DNA from: Methanomethylovorans sp.
GTDB lineage: Archaea; Halobacteriota; Methanosarcinia; Methanosarcinales; Methanosarcinaceae
Length of the DNA stretch: 37,417 bases
NCBI GenBank assembly: GCA_014361205.1
Contig: JACIVZ010000009.1
Coordinates: 1 to 37,417, forward strand
Direction of reading: 5' to 3'
Translations under genes and position numbers: made by a program
Shown here: positions 1 to 8,360 of the stretch, one piece after another
Layout of the letters: the number at the start of each line of letters is the position of its first letter
Position numbering within the stretch: position 1 is the stretch's first letter
Notes under the pieces: model-generated
The model's input: only the letters and a program-made list of their open reading frames with translations
Database searches by the model: none
What the model was told of the DNA's origin: nothing

Positions 1-1456
1 TCCTGAAGAAGGAGAACTCAGACCGCAGCTTCTCGATAGGTTCGGACTGATGGTCTCAGTGGAAGGTATTACGAACCCTGAAGAACGTATGGCCATCATC
101 GAAGCGGCAGAGAGATGGGAAAAAGATCCATTGAGTACAGAAAGGGAAAATTATGAGGCTCTTAATGAACTACGATTTTCCGTTACTACAGCTCAAAAGC
201 TGCTTCCTCAAGTAACTATTGATAAGAAGCTGGTTCGTAAGGTTGTCGATGCATGTCTTTCTCTGGGGATAATGACACACCGTGCAGAAATTACTGTAAT
301 CCGTACTGCAAAAACAATAGCAGCCTTCTATGGTCGTACAGAGGTACTTCCTGCAGATATCCGTGAAGCTATGGAACTTGCTCTTCCACACAGGATGCGC
401 AAGAAACCATTTGAAGAGCCACGTATGGATACTCAAAAACTGGACAATCTAGTACCTGATCATGATGAAACTGAAGATTCACATGACTATGGACCTGAAA
501 ATAAAGGAAGTGTTCAGCAGGAGAAGGAAGATGGAGTAGGTGCACAGGAGAAAGAAAACCATGAAATGTCTTCCCCCGCCGGAAGAGGCTCAAAAAAGTA
601 TCCAATTGGTTCTCCAGTAACAACAGCTCCAATATGGGATAAACAGGAAGCTGACCATAATCTTCGTAAAACTGCACGTGGTAAACGAATTGCAACTCCT
701 ACTAAAGACATACGTGGCAGAAGAACAACCACCAAACCAGCTTCTGAATGGCAAGGGCTTGCACTTGACGCAACTCTCAGAGCTGCAGCTCCCTATCAAT
801 CCCGTCGTCTAAAAAATGGATGTGCAATATCGGTTCTGCCTGAAGATATCCGACAGGCATGCAGGACAGGAAAAGCTGAAGTAGCTTGTGTTTTTGTGGT
901 AGACGCAAGCGGTTCCATGGGTGCAGAAGAGCGAATGGAAAGTGCCAAAGGTGCCATATTTTCTCTTCTTGAAGATGCCTACATCAACCGCGACAGGATA
1001 GGACTTGTGGCTTTCCGTGGCAACAGTGCAGAAGTTCTCCTACCCCTTTCAAGAAGTCCCGAACTTGCCTATAAAAGACTCTCAGATTTGCCCACAGGAG
1101 GACAAACACCTCTGGCATCCGGCATGCTCAAGGCCCTTGAAGTCCTTCAGAAGGAGAGAACAAAGAAGAAAGAAATCCTTCCCATGATGATGCTGATCTC
1201 CGACGGCCGGGCGAACATCGGATCCGGCTCCATTAGGGAAGAGATCAGAAAGGTTTCCGGTGCCATCGCAAAAGCTGGTATCAGAACAGTGGTTATTGAC
1301 ACAGAAGCAGTCTCCTCCCGCCACCTACTCTCGCTCGGCTACTGCAGGGAGATAGCAGAGATCAGCGGCGGCAGCTATTGTGCACTCAGCGACTTGTCGG
1401 CAGAGACAATAGAATCCATTGCCCGACAGGAAAAAGCTATGTTTGTGGGTTCGTGA
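1..1456 (+). CDS. Fused ChlI/ChlD-type chelatase ATPase subunit (5' partial)
   Basis: The gene enters from the left edge. The frame is open from base 2 and reads PEEGELRPQLLDRFGL before the first ATG at 50, so that ATG is internal. The visible part holds the end of a ChlI-like AAA+ domain, ending near LPHRMRKKPFEE, then an acidic, low-complexity linker, then a VWA domain. The VWA domain carries the MIDAS motif DASGSMG, the conserved TGGQTPLASG threonine and SDGRANIG aspartate. In the Mg-chelatase and cobaltochelatase families this subunit hydrolyses ATP and docks on the CobN/BchH large subunit to drive metal insertion into a tetrapyrrole. Methanogens make no chlorophyll, so the metal is probably not magnesium for chlorophyll; cobalt, nickel or another metal is possible. 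Family assignment is firm, substrate unknown. It converges on the next gene. Confidence 0.9.
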   Translation, partial: PEEGELRPQLLDRFGLMVSVEGITNPEERMAIIEAAERWEKDPLSTERENYEALNELRFSVTTAQKLLPQVTIDKKLVRKVVDACLSLGIMTHRAEITVIRTAKTIAAFYGRTEVLPADIREAMELALPHRMRKKPFEEPRMDTQKLDNLVPDHDETEDSHDYGPENKGSVQQEKEDGVGAQEKENHEMSSPAGRGSKKYPIGSPVTTAPIWDKQEADHNLRKTARGKRIATPTKDIRGRRTTTKPASEWQGLALDATLRAAAPYQSRRLKNGCAISVLPEDIRQACRTGKAEVACVFVVDASGSMGAEERMESAKGAIFSLLEDAYINRDRIGLVAFRGNSAEVLLPLSRSPELAYKRLSDLPTGGQTPLASGMLKALEVLQKERTKKKEILPMMMLISDGRANIGSGSIREEIRKVSGAIAKAGIRTVVIDTEAVSSRHLLSLGYCREIAEISGGSYCALSDLSAETIESIARQEKAMFVGS

Positions 1457-1511
1457 TATAGATGATAACTCTGTAATATATTTCATTTTATTTCAAGTCT
1501 TTCTTTTTCAT

Positions 1512-1859
1512 CTATCGAAATGTATTGACATTGCGCCCTTCGACAACAGATTCAGTCTCATTTATGAAACGTATACTGCTGCAGCCTACGCCTTTTGAGA
1601 TACAAAAGGAAAGTATTGACCAGCCGATTTCTTTGCATTCTTCATTTATCTTTTCTTCTTCCTGTCCCACTATTCTGCATGACATTTCATATCTATCACC
1701 CTTTTTATCATTTTTCAGAGGAGTCACCTGAATTTGCCGCCCATCTAATTCAATTCCACGTGAAACTAATGCATCGAATACATCTCTTGCCTTTCCTGTA
1801 TCACATGTTGTCACTCTCACAAACTTTCTAATAATAGTGCCTCTTGTTTCTGCTGACAT
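1512..1859 (-). CDS. Hypothetical small soluble protein (115 aa)
   Basis: I do not recognise this protein. It is 115 residues long, has no signal peptide or membrane segment, and alternates charged and hydrophobic residues in a way that suggests a small alpha/beta fold. It contains five cysteines, four of them in the second half (CRIVG, EECKE, SFCIS, VGCSS). The start at 1859 is supported by an AGGTGAG ribosome-binding site a few bases upstream. It lies 64 bases downstream of a 52-aa reading frame on the same strand, so the two may be cotranscribed. It converges on the chelatase subunit gene. Function unknown. Confidence 0.6.
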   Translation of the reverse strand: MSAETRGTIIRKFVRVTTCDTGKARDVFDALVSRGIELDGRQIQVTPLKNDKKGDRYEMSCRIVGQEEEKINEECKEIGWSILSFCISKGVGCSSIRFINETESVVEGRNVNTFR

Positions 1860-1923
1860 TGTATCTCACCTGAATATCGTATTTCATCTGTAGAATTGTT
1901 TAATATCGCATCTTTATTCTTGC

Positions 1924-2082
1924 TCATCCTGCCATAATATCTTCGATCTTCGAGCCGTCATAATTGCAACTGGTATTGATAATTCCCTGGCGTATGGGCG
2001 TGTAGTCGGAATCATCTTCTTCCTTTGTGGCTGTTGCAGAACGGTCGTAATAGCTTTCCTGTTTATTTTCCATAATAGTCAT
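1924..2082 (-). CDS. Possible small protein (52 aa)
   Basis: An ATG at 2082 opens a 52-codon frame (an in-frame ATG at 2073 would give 49 residues). The product is acidic in its middle (KEEDDSDY) and ends IINTSCNYDGSKIEDIMAG, with a single cysteine. No family is recognised. It sits directly upstream of the 115-aa gene on the same strand, behind an AT-rich promoter-like stretch. The ribosome-binding site is weak (AGGT about 16 bases upstream of the ATG). Support is composition and position only; it could be a chance frame. Confidence 0.4.
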   Translation of the reverse strand: MTIMENKQESYYDRSATATKEEDDSDYTPIRQGIINTSCNYDGSKIEDIMAG

Positions 2083-2554
2083 CCATTACCGGACCTAGAG
2101 TGTCGTTAAATTTGATTAAAATGTTTTGTTTACAAGTACTTTTGTTTGTAGAATGAATCTACATCATATTTAATGCTATAATATGATATAAATTACTTAT
2201 TAATTAATACTTTTACATTAGTTCGTAATATTAAAATAATAAGAAGGTTTATTAGAATCATTTAGGTCAAATCTTGTTAAGATAATCTGATTGTTCTCCG
2301 ACAATGTGTGCGTTCTTGCTCAGTTATCTCATGACTGCCAGATTTCACCTGTTAAAATGGCCAATCCGCTGAATTACCTCAAGTGATTGGCCATTTCTCC
2401 TATGCACTAGCATTCAGGTTGTAAATCATGGAATGGATGATTTCATCCCACAATGGTATCAATGACAACAGCAGCCGGATTTCCTTAACTTATGCCTTTG
2501 AGAATGGAAAAGATAGTCCTGCCTTTTTTCCCGGCTAGCGAAATACACAGTAAT
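2083..2554. other. Intergenic stretch, no convincing gene
   Basis: About 470 bases without a supported gene. The left part is very AT-rich and contains, on the minus strand, a TATA-like stretch near 2180-2200 that could drive the two small genes to its left. A 6-bp inverted repeat at 2147-2163 (TGTAGA, 5-base spacer, TCTACA) lies near the expected start site and could be an operator or leader hairpin. The right part contains the inverted repeat at 2355-2396. A 35-codon frame begins near 2428 but has no recognisable features. Confidence 0.5.
2355..2396. repeat. 12-bp perfect inverted repeat, possible terminator hairpin
   Basis: The left arm at 2355-2366 (AAATGGCCAATC) is perfectly complementary to the right arm at 2385-2396, with an 18-base loop. 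It lies about 160 bases past the stop of the minus-strand operon 7289-2555, so it may end or stabilise that transcript. No strong T-tract follows on the minus strand. A transposon-end remnant is an alternative, but no transposase is visible. Confidence 0.5.
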
Positions 2555-2911
2555 TCATTTGTATGTCAGATAAATAAAGATTATTACGAGGATGAAAAAC
2601 AAAAAAGGCCATGCTAAACCGAATATTGTTGCATACTCAGGGAAAAGGGCCTCTATAGCATATGAAATGACAGATACAGCAACAAGCAGATACAAAAATC
2701 TGCGATTCAGTGGATTTGAACCTTCAATAGCAGTTTTATCACCTGTTTCCCGGATTTGCCCGTTTTGTATCAATTGCCTCAGTTCCCTGTTTGCTTCAAT
2801 GACAAAGGTGCCTATGTATCCGCAGCGCTTGCAGCGATAAAGAGGGCCAAGTTTCATTCCGGCCTCATAATAGAGTTCCGTATGGCCACAGTTAGGACAG
2901 CAAAAAAGCAT
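2555..2911 (-). CDS. Zinc-ribbon membrane protein
   Basis: The N-terminus carries a zinc ribbon with two CxxC pairs, CPNC and CKRC, about 20 residues apart. After a charged segment there are two C-terminal hydrophobic helices (roughly residues 72-90 and 95-117). The protein is therefore probably membrane-anchored with a metal-binding cytoplasmic head. I chose the ATG at 2911 because GGAGA precedes it at good spacing; an upstream in-frame start at 2959 would add 16 residues without better support. It is the last gene of the minus-strand operon, 72 bases after the PD40 protein. Zinc-ribbon proteins of this sort are common in methanogens; role unknown. Confidence 0.75.
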   Translation of the reverse strand: MLFCCPNCGHTELYYEAGMKLGPLYRCKRCGYIGTFVIEANRELRQLIQNGQIRETGDKTAIEGSNPLNRRFLYLLVAVSVISYAIEALFPEYATIFGLAWPFLFFILVIIFIYLTYK

Positions 2912-2983
2912 GTCATCTCCTGTATCACCAGATTCCTGTTTAGAGATATGAGCAAACACTTATTAGATCAGTCCTGGCATTAT

Positions 2984-4255
2984 CTATCTTGTTATCTTTT
3001 GGAGTTCAAGGGCAATCAAAAATGCCATCATTACTAAAGAGATGGTAAATCCCGGTGACTTCTTGCCGTTTCCCTGTGGAATGGCTGGCAGGGATGCAAT
3101 AGCTTCTGACTGTGCTGATCGCCATTTTTCATCGAGTATTATGATTGATATATCTGTCTTTTCATCTTTTAAGGAGACAAAGGCGATTTTATCCCCTTTT
3201 GGGGACCATTTCGGAAATGCTCCTCCTCTGATATCTGCTGTAAGGATTGCTGAGTCTGATCCGTCTGCTTTTATAACAACAACATCATATCTGCCGACAT
3301 CACTCCTGCGCTCAAAAGCAATTTTTTGACCATCCGGTGACCATGAAGGATAAAAATAAATGCTCGCATTGGGAAGGATCAACTTCGTTTTATTGGTACC
3401 ATCAGTATCCATTGTCCAGACCGTGGTAAAGAAACCCTCAAACGAAGAAAGATTTGTTCTGTCTATGGTATTCCTTGATGCATATACTATTTTACTTCCG
3501 TCAGGGGAAAAAGCTATTCCCATTGCATATTCATCTTCAGGTGTTGATGTAAGCTGCTTTTTTCCCGAACCATCGGAATCCATTATCCATATATCGTAAT
3601 TTCCCGAATCTTTTGAAACATAGATAATGCTGTTTCCTTCAGGCTGCCACAAAAACCTGGTATTCCCTCCACTGAGGATGGTAAGCAATGATTTATTGGT
3701 GCCGTCCGAATCAATCAGCCAGAGTTTTTGTGTATCGCCCCCATCTTCCACAATAAACAATTTTGATTCATTGACCCACTGAAGGGAAGTGATCTTACTT
3801 TTACCATCGGAGCTGCCCGAATAAACTTTTTTGAATATCACGCTATAGATTGCAGAAAGATAATCAGTCGAGAACACCGGCTTATCGAAATCCCTGTCAA
3901 TCCTCTTTCTTTCTTCTGTATTGAGATCATAGGTCCAGGAACCTGGCATTATCCAGTATTTGATTGAGGAATAGAATATCTTCGAACCATCCGAAGACCA
4001 TGGATAATCAAATCCGAATCCTGTCAGACCTGAAGTAATCTGTGTCTTATTGTTTCCATCACTGTCCATTATCCAGATATTTGCCTGATGCCAGCCAGGC
4101 GATGAGACATAAACGAGCTTCTCCCCATCCGGTGACCATTGTGGTGCAAGAAAAATTGATTCAATGTCATCTGTCAGCTGCACAATCTCATGCGCTGTGA
4201 CTGGTGCCAGTGTGAACAGGCAGGTAAAAATAAAGAGGAAAGCAATTGTTTTCAT
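2984..4255 (-). CDS. Secreted TolB/PD40 beta-propeller protein with PGF-CTERM-like tail
   Basis: A 423-aa exported protein. It has an N-terminal signal peptide ending near PVTAHEI, then at least six PD40/TolB-type blades with the consensus WSPDGxKIxY, and a C-terminal PGF-CTERM-like sorting signal: SPGF, a hydrophobic helix, then basic residues. In archaea such tails are handled by archaeosortase, which leaves the protein attached to the outer face of the cell. Beta-propellers of this type usually bind proteins or ligands and are not enzymes. It is a tandem paralogue of the gene just upstream (12-base gap), and the DNA of the two C-terminal regions is unusually alike. Confidence 0.85.
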   Translation of the reverse strand: MKTIAFLFIFTCLFTLAPVTAHEIVQLTDDIESIFLAPQWSPDGEKLVYVSSPGWHQANIWIMDSDGNNKTQITSGLTGFGFDYPWSSDGSKIFYSSIKYWIMPGSWTYDLNTEERKRIDRDFDKPVFSTDYLSAIYSVIFKKVYSGSSDGKSKITSLQWVNESKLFIVEDGGDTQKLWLIDSDGTNKSLLTILSGGNTRFLWQPEGNSIIYVSKDSGNYDIWIMDSDGSGKKQLTSTPEDEYAMGIAFSPDGSKIVYASRNTIDRTNLSSFEGFFTTVWTMDTDGTNKTKLILPNASIYFYPSWSPDGQKIAFERRSDVGRYDVVVIKADGSDSAILTADIRGGAFPKWSPKGDKIAFVSLKDEKTDISIIILDEKWRSAQSEAIASLPAIPQGNGKKSPGFTISLVMMAFLIALELQKITR

Positions 4256-4267
4256 GGTAATCCCGGC

Positions 4268-5458
4268 TCATTTTCTCTTTCGAAGCACAAAAGCAATCAA
4301 AAATGCCATCACTACTAAAGATGCTGGAAATCCGGGTGACTTCTTGCCGTTTCCCTGAGAGATGGCAGGTACAGATGCCATTGTTTTTGTAGGTGCAGAT
4401 TTCCATTCATCATCAAGTGTAATAACTGAAACAAACATATTCTTACCTTTAACGGAAGTAAACGCTATTTTGTCTCCTTCAGGAGACCATTGAGGAAACA
4501 TATCACTTGTATCATTTCCCGTCAAGACCGTGAGATTAGAGCCGTCTGAACTCACCACAACAATATCCACTTGATCTCCGGCAATATTCCTGCTTTCAAA
4601 AGCTATTTTAGTACCGTCTGGGGACCATGAAGGACGATCAATATACCTTTTTTCATCTACATGAATCAATTGTTTTTTATTACTACCATCAGCATCCATT
4701 ATCCAAATAGCGGGTATAAAATCTTCAATATCCGAAATATTATCTAAGGTATTCCTTGAAGAATATACTACTTTGCCTCCATCAGGAGAAAATCCCATTG
4801 CATATTCATTTGAGGGTGCAGAAGTTAATTGTGTCTTCCCTGAACCATCGGGGTTCATTATCCATATATCGTAATTGCCCGATTCGTTTGAAGTGTAAAG
4901 TATCCTGTTTCCATTAGGTTGCCATGAAATAACGGTGTTTTCACCACTTAAAGAAGAAAGAAATGTTTTGCTAGTATCATCTGGATCGACCAGCCACAGT
5001 TTTAGCAAACTGCTACTACCATCTACAATAAATAATTTCGAGCCATTATATACCCACTGAGCACCCTTTGTTTTTTCCATATCAATTACTTTTGTTTTTT
5101 TAGAAGTGCAGGTATCATACAGCCAAACATCTGAGGCATACCAATATTCAGGTGATGAATTAAATAGAGAGAAATAGATTATCTTTGTGCCATCAGGAGA
5201 CCAAGGATCAGCTCCAGTTATAGCTGATGAGGAAATCTGCTGCTTATTGCTTCCGTTACTGTTCATTATCCATAGTCCCAACTGATTTGAGTCGTTAAAT
5301 GAAATGTACACAAGCTTTTCGCCATTTGGAGACCATTGTGCGAAGTAATTTGATGAGGAGTCATCTGTCAACTGCACAATCTCGTTTGCAGACACAGATA
5401 TAGACATAGACACCAAAAATAAGCAGATATAAATTGAAAGAAGAAACTTTAATTTCAT
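4268..5458 (-). CDS. Secreted TolB/PD40 beta-propeller protein with PGF-CTERM-like tail (paralogue)
   Basis: A 396-aa paralogue of the downstream neighbour. It has a signal peptide followed by NEIVQLTDD, six or seven PD40 blades (for example WSPNGEKLVYIS and WSPDGTKIAFES), and an SPGF-hydrophobic-RKRK terminus typical of PGF-CTERM proteins. It is expected on the outer surface. The start at 5458 is backed by AGGAG seven bases upstream. It follows the Ig-like protein gene by 23 bases in the same operon. The function of the pair cannot be told from sequence; ligand or protein binding is the usual role of this fold. Confidence 0.85.
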   Translation of the reverse strand: MKLKFLLSIYICLFLVSMSISVSANEIVQLTDDSSSNYFAQWSPNGEKLVYISFNDSNQLGLWIMNSNGSNKQQISSSAITGADPWSPDGTKIIYFSLFNSSPEYWYASDVWLYDTCTSKKTKVIDMEKTKGAQWVYNGSKLFIVDGSSSLLKLWLVDPDDTSKTFLSSLSGENTVISWQPNGNRILYTSNESGNYDIWIMNPDGSGKTQLTSAPSNEYAMGFSPDGGKVVYSSRNTLDNISDIEDFIPAIWIMDADGSNKKQLIHVDEKRYIDRPSWSPDGTKIAFESRNIAGDQVDIVVVSSDGSNLTVLTGNDTSDMFPQWSPEGDKIAFTSVKGKNMFVSVITLDDEWKSAPTKTMASVPAISQGNGKKSPGFPASLVVMAFLIAFVLRKRK

Positions 5459-5481
5459 AGTTTGCTCCTATTTTTGTATCA

Positions 5482-6237
5482 TCATAAGGAACAAGCACAA
5501 TACCCGTTTTCTTTAGCCGCCGTTACAATTTCTGTCAGAATAGGAACATTGAGTTCACCTTCAGGAGTAACCAGATGAACAACCGGATGAGCATAACACT
5601 CAACATCTACTTTTACAAATGCTCTACACTCCCGATAAACATTGTCAAAAGTATTTAATCCAGATGCTTCACGTGTATTTGTTTCTTGAACTTGTTGAAG
5701 TATATTATCAGCCGGTGCTCCCGGGTAGGTAAGATTATTCCAATAAACCCCAACAGTTACAATCATTTTACACGCAGGACCGTAAGTAACAGGAGAAAAA
5801 TTATAACTCCCTGCAGCTATTGATTGGCAGGCACCTACATACCAGTCAATATCAATAGAGTAAGTTCCATTCGGTCTTTTGTGTAGAGTTGCATTTTTAA
5901 TCTTAACGTAAACATTTCCACTACTACTCATGTAAGAATTCGAACAACTGCTAATCAATTCATCAACATTCCAAGTCCAAGATTTAGACACTAATACACC
6001 ATTTTTCTCTGCTTCTACTTTTAGTTCATGGATTCCGGCCACCGCATTAGCAGTATAGGACATCTGAGTATTTGCTGGCAGATTCATGGCTGCTTGAACT
6101 AAAACACCATCAAGTTTCCACCTCACAATAGGATTATCCATATTTACACTTGCTTTAAATGTTCTTGATTCGCCAGCACGATTCGAAACCGGCGACATCG
6201 GGCTAATCAATGTAATCAGCATGCCTCCACCACCCAT
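5482..6237 (-). CDS. Ig-like/beta-sandwich protein of unknown function
   Basis: A 251-aa protein. The first third reads like an Ig-like module (aromatic and hydrophobic strands, VRWKLDGV and GIHELKVEAEKNG). The second part is beta-rich with several cysteines (SSCSNS, GACQS, GPACK, ECRAF, ECYAH) and ends NGYCACSL. The start at 6237 is chosen because GGAGGTG lies directly upstream; the longer frame to 6297 would overlap the preceding gene. There is no classical signal peptide, although the cysteines suggest an extracellular or metal-binding setting. It is two bases downstream of the P-loop gene, so translation is probably coupled. Function not recognised. Confidence 0.65.
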   Translation of the reverse strand: MGGGGMLITLISPMSPVSNRAGESRTFKASVNMDNPIVRWKLDGVLVQAAMNLPANTQMSYTANAVAGIHELKVEAEKNGVLVSKSWTWNVDELISSCSNSYMSSSGNVYVKIKNATLHKRPNGTYSIDIDWYVGACQSIAAGSYNFSPVTYGPACKMIVTVGVYWNNLTYPGAPADNILQQVQETNTREASGLNTFDNVYRECRAFVKVDVECYAHPVVHLVTPEGELNVPILTEIVTAAKENGYCACSL

Positions 6238-6239
6238 AA

Positions 6240-7289
6240 TCACACCTCCAGATATCCTTCTCTGATAAGATATTGCGGTAGAATCCAGCCGTTGCAAAAA
6301 GTCATATTATCTTTCTGACTGAGCATAGGAAGGTTTCGGTTATTCCACAAAATATCACAATCCGGCGTCCAGAATTTATTGTTATATACTTCATAAAGGC
6401 AACCTTCATCTGCTAGAGGGGTACCGACAGGTTCTTCCTTAATCCTTCTGAATATTTCCAAAGGATCACTTTTCACAAGCATATTTGAATGCTGGTCTTC
6501 ACAAGATAAGGTTGAAGATTCCAGATAGCAGGAAGGCTGGTAACAAATCACAGGGGATTTCTCTGGTTTGTGCAGTAATTTTAAATTTCTATCCAGGCAG
6601 GAACCAACAATTGCTAACTCGTATCGCTCTGTCCTGTACTCATCCATAAATTTGACATAATCGTAACCATACCATTTCAGGTTAGGGTAAATATCCCAGA
6701 ACTCAGCCGGAAACGCGCCTACTGCTACTACTCTGGCATCACTTTTTGGGAGCAACATCTTGGGGTTGACGGTATCGGATACAAAATCTTCCGGATGGTG
6801 AAGATTGAAAGATGTATCAACACAGGGAGACTCAATTTTAGAAGGAACTTTTGTGATAACTCTCTGGACATTTCTCGCATAAATAAGATCCCAGATTGAT
6901 AAAAAGGAGGAACTTATACCTAAGACATAATTTTTCCAGTTATCTTTCACTTCATTGGAAATTACTTCATTGATTTTTTGGAACAGATCTATATATGCAG
7001 CGCCAATCGGACCATGTGGAAGTGTCACTTCAAGGATATATTTGTCATATCCTTTGGGAAGCCATAGCTCAAGCATTTTTTTACTTTTCGCCGCTTCTAA
7101 AGGGAGAGTGTACTGGTAGCAATTATGTTGTAGAAAAGTTCCAACATCATATTGTCCTTTCATTGTTTGCAGGCAGGCAACTCTCAGACCCTTTGACCTG
7201 AAATATTTCTCAAGTAGTAGTGCCGTTGTAGTTTTTCCCTGATTACAGGGAGATGCGAGGACGTATATTTGCTTTCTTTTTTCATTCAT
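6240..7289 (-). CDS. Divergent CbiA/DTBS-like P-loop protein
   Basis: A 349-aa protein whose N-terminus reads YVLASPCNQGKTTTALLLEK: a beta strand followed by a Walker A loop (A/SxxxxGKT). The order of motifs resembles the CobB/CbiA/dethiobiotin-synthetase group of P-loop proteins, some of which amidate tetrapyrrole carboxylates. I see no C-terminal glutaminase triad, so ordinary cobyrinate a,c-diamide synthase activity is not supported. The C-terminal half has several cysteines. The start at 7289 (MNEKRK) is chosen over an upstream TTG. It is the first gene of the operon that continues with the Ig-like and beta-propeller proteins. Nucleotide binding is likely; the reaction is unknown. Confidence 0.6.
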   Translation of the reverse strand: MNEKRKQIYVLASPCNQGKTTTALLLEKYFRSKGLRVACLQTMKGQYDVGTFLQHNCYQYTLPLEAAKSKKMLELWLPKGYDKYILEVTLPHGPIGAAYIDLFQKINEVISNEVKDNWKNYVLGISSSFLSIWDLIYARNVQRVITKVPSKIESPCVDTSFNLHHPEDFVSDTVNPKMLLPKSDARVVAVGAFPAEFWDIYPNLKWYGYDYVKFMDEYRTERYELAIVGSCLDRNLKLLHKPEKSPVICYQPSCYLESSTLSCEDQHSNMLVKSDPLEIFRRIKEEPVGTPLADEGCLYEVYNNKFWTPDCDILWNNRNLPMLSQKDNMTFCNGWILPQYLIREGYLEV

Positions 7290-7634
7290 AGTACCGCTCT
7301 TAAAAACTTGTTTCAACCAAACGTAAAAAGTAGTGCAACATACTTAAAATTAATGATAATATATGCTATTATTTTTGGGAAGGAGGAAGAAATCAATTTC
7401 ATTCAAAATCCAGAATAATATTCTATCGCATTGAGTCTGAGACTGACAGAAATTATCGTTTTCACCACCTTGGGCGGGGTTATCATCAAAAGCCTAAGAA
7501 CCGTGATGATACAAATTACAGAATGAATTAAACATGCTTTCAGATAAATTTGAACGATGACCTGTTAACCAGATATCACCGACAACAAAAAAATATAACT
7601 GGTAGCTGTCAGAGATGTAAAAATTAGCATTATA
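7290..7634. other. Intergenic stretch with promoter-like element
   Basis: About 345 bases without a gene. On the minus strand a TATA-like GCATATATTATC near 7357-7368 could drive the P-loop operon. The remainder holds no supported frame. The patch at about 7455-7510 (ACCTTGGGCGGGG and flanks) is more GC-rich than its surroundings and might be a relic of a mobile element, but no transposase or defined ends are visible. Confidence 0.4.
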
Positions 7635-8360
7635 TCACACCGTAGCCTTCCTGAACACATACACACTCACTGCAAGCACAATGGCCGCACCTGCTATCAG
7701 TCCCAAGAAAGTATCGGCTGGGAAAACACCTGCCTGCAGCTCCCGGATGCCGTCAATGGCATAACTCACAGGGTTGAGCCTTGCAATAGATGCAAGCCAG
7801 CCCGGCATCTGGTCGTATGGCATCAGCGCACTGCTTGTAAAGAACAGTGGCATAGAAACCATTGAGTTGAATGCAGCATAGGAGTCATGGTCCTCGAGGA
7901 CAAGGGCAACAGCGGTCATTGCTGATGAGAGCAGAACTCCAAAGATCATAAGGATCAGATATGTCTGGATAAGGAGCAATGGATCAAGGAAATGTGCCCC
8001 AAGAATCAAGGCAATGATCAGAATAACCGTTGATTGAAGCAGGCCCCTCAAGGCTATGAAAAAGATCTTTCCAAACAAAATTGTCTCGCGTGGGGCAGGC
8101 ATAGCAAGAAACTTGGGCAGAAAACCCAGCACCTTATCGAACATCAGAAGAGCTCCTCCCTGGAGAGAAGCACCAAGCATTGTAAGCACAAGGATACCCG
8201 GCGTTATAAAATCAAGGTAATTGTCAGTGAAACGAATCGGAAGGGCAAGACCCACAAATATAAGCCATGCTGCAGGCATTACTAGGGAAGAAATTACATT
8301 AATCCGGCCACGTATCCATCGTCTGAAGTCTCTTTCAAGATAATAAAAACTATGGATCAT
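7635..8360 (-). CDS. ABC-2 type transporter permease
   Basis: A 241-aa integral membrane protein of the ABC-2/DrrB type with about six transmembrane helices; the N-terminal RDFRRWIRGRINV segment precedes the first helix, as is usual. It pairs with the ATPase just upstream (4-base overlap, so translationally coupled). ABC-2 transporters usually export lipophilic molecules, polysaccharides or drugs, or handle metals. Here the pair closes an operon that also carries BtuFCD and CobN, so an export function linked to tetrapyrroles or metals is possible. This is inferred from context, not from sequence. Confidence 0.85.
   Translation of the reverse strand: MIHSFYYLERDFRRWIRGRINVISSLVMPAAWLIFVGLALPIRFTDNYLDFITPGILVLTMLGASLQGGALLMFDKVLGFLPKFLAMPAPRETILFGKIFFIALRGLLQSTVILIIALILGAHFLDPLLLIQTYLILMIFGVLLSSAMTAVALVLEDHDSYAAFNSMVSMPLFFTSSALMPYDQMPGWLASIARLNPVSYAIDGIRELQAGVFPADTFLGLIAGAAIVLAVSVYVFRKATV

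Noticed and set aside
7455-7510. Insertion-sequence remnant
   Set aside because: The patch differs in composition and contains GC-rich strings, but there is no transposase fragment, terminal repeat pair or target duplication that I can see.
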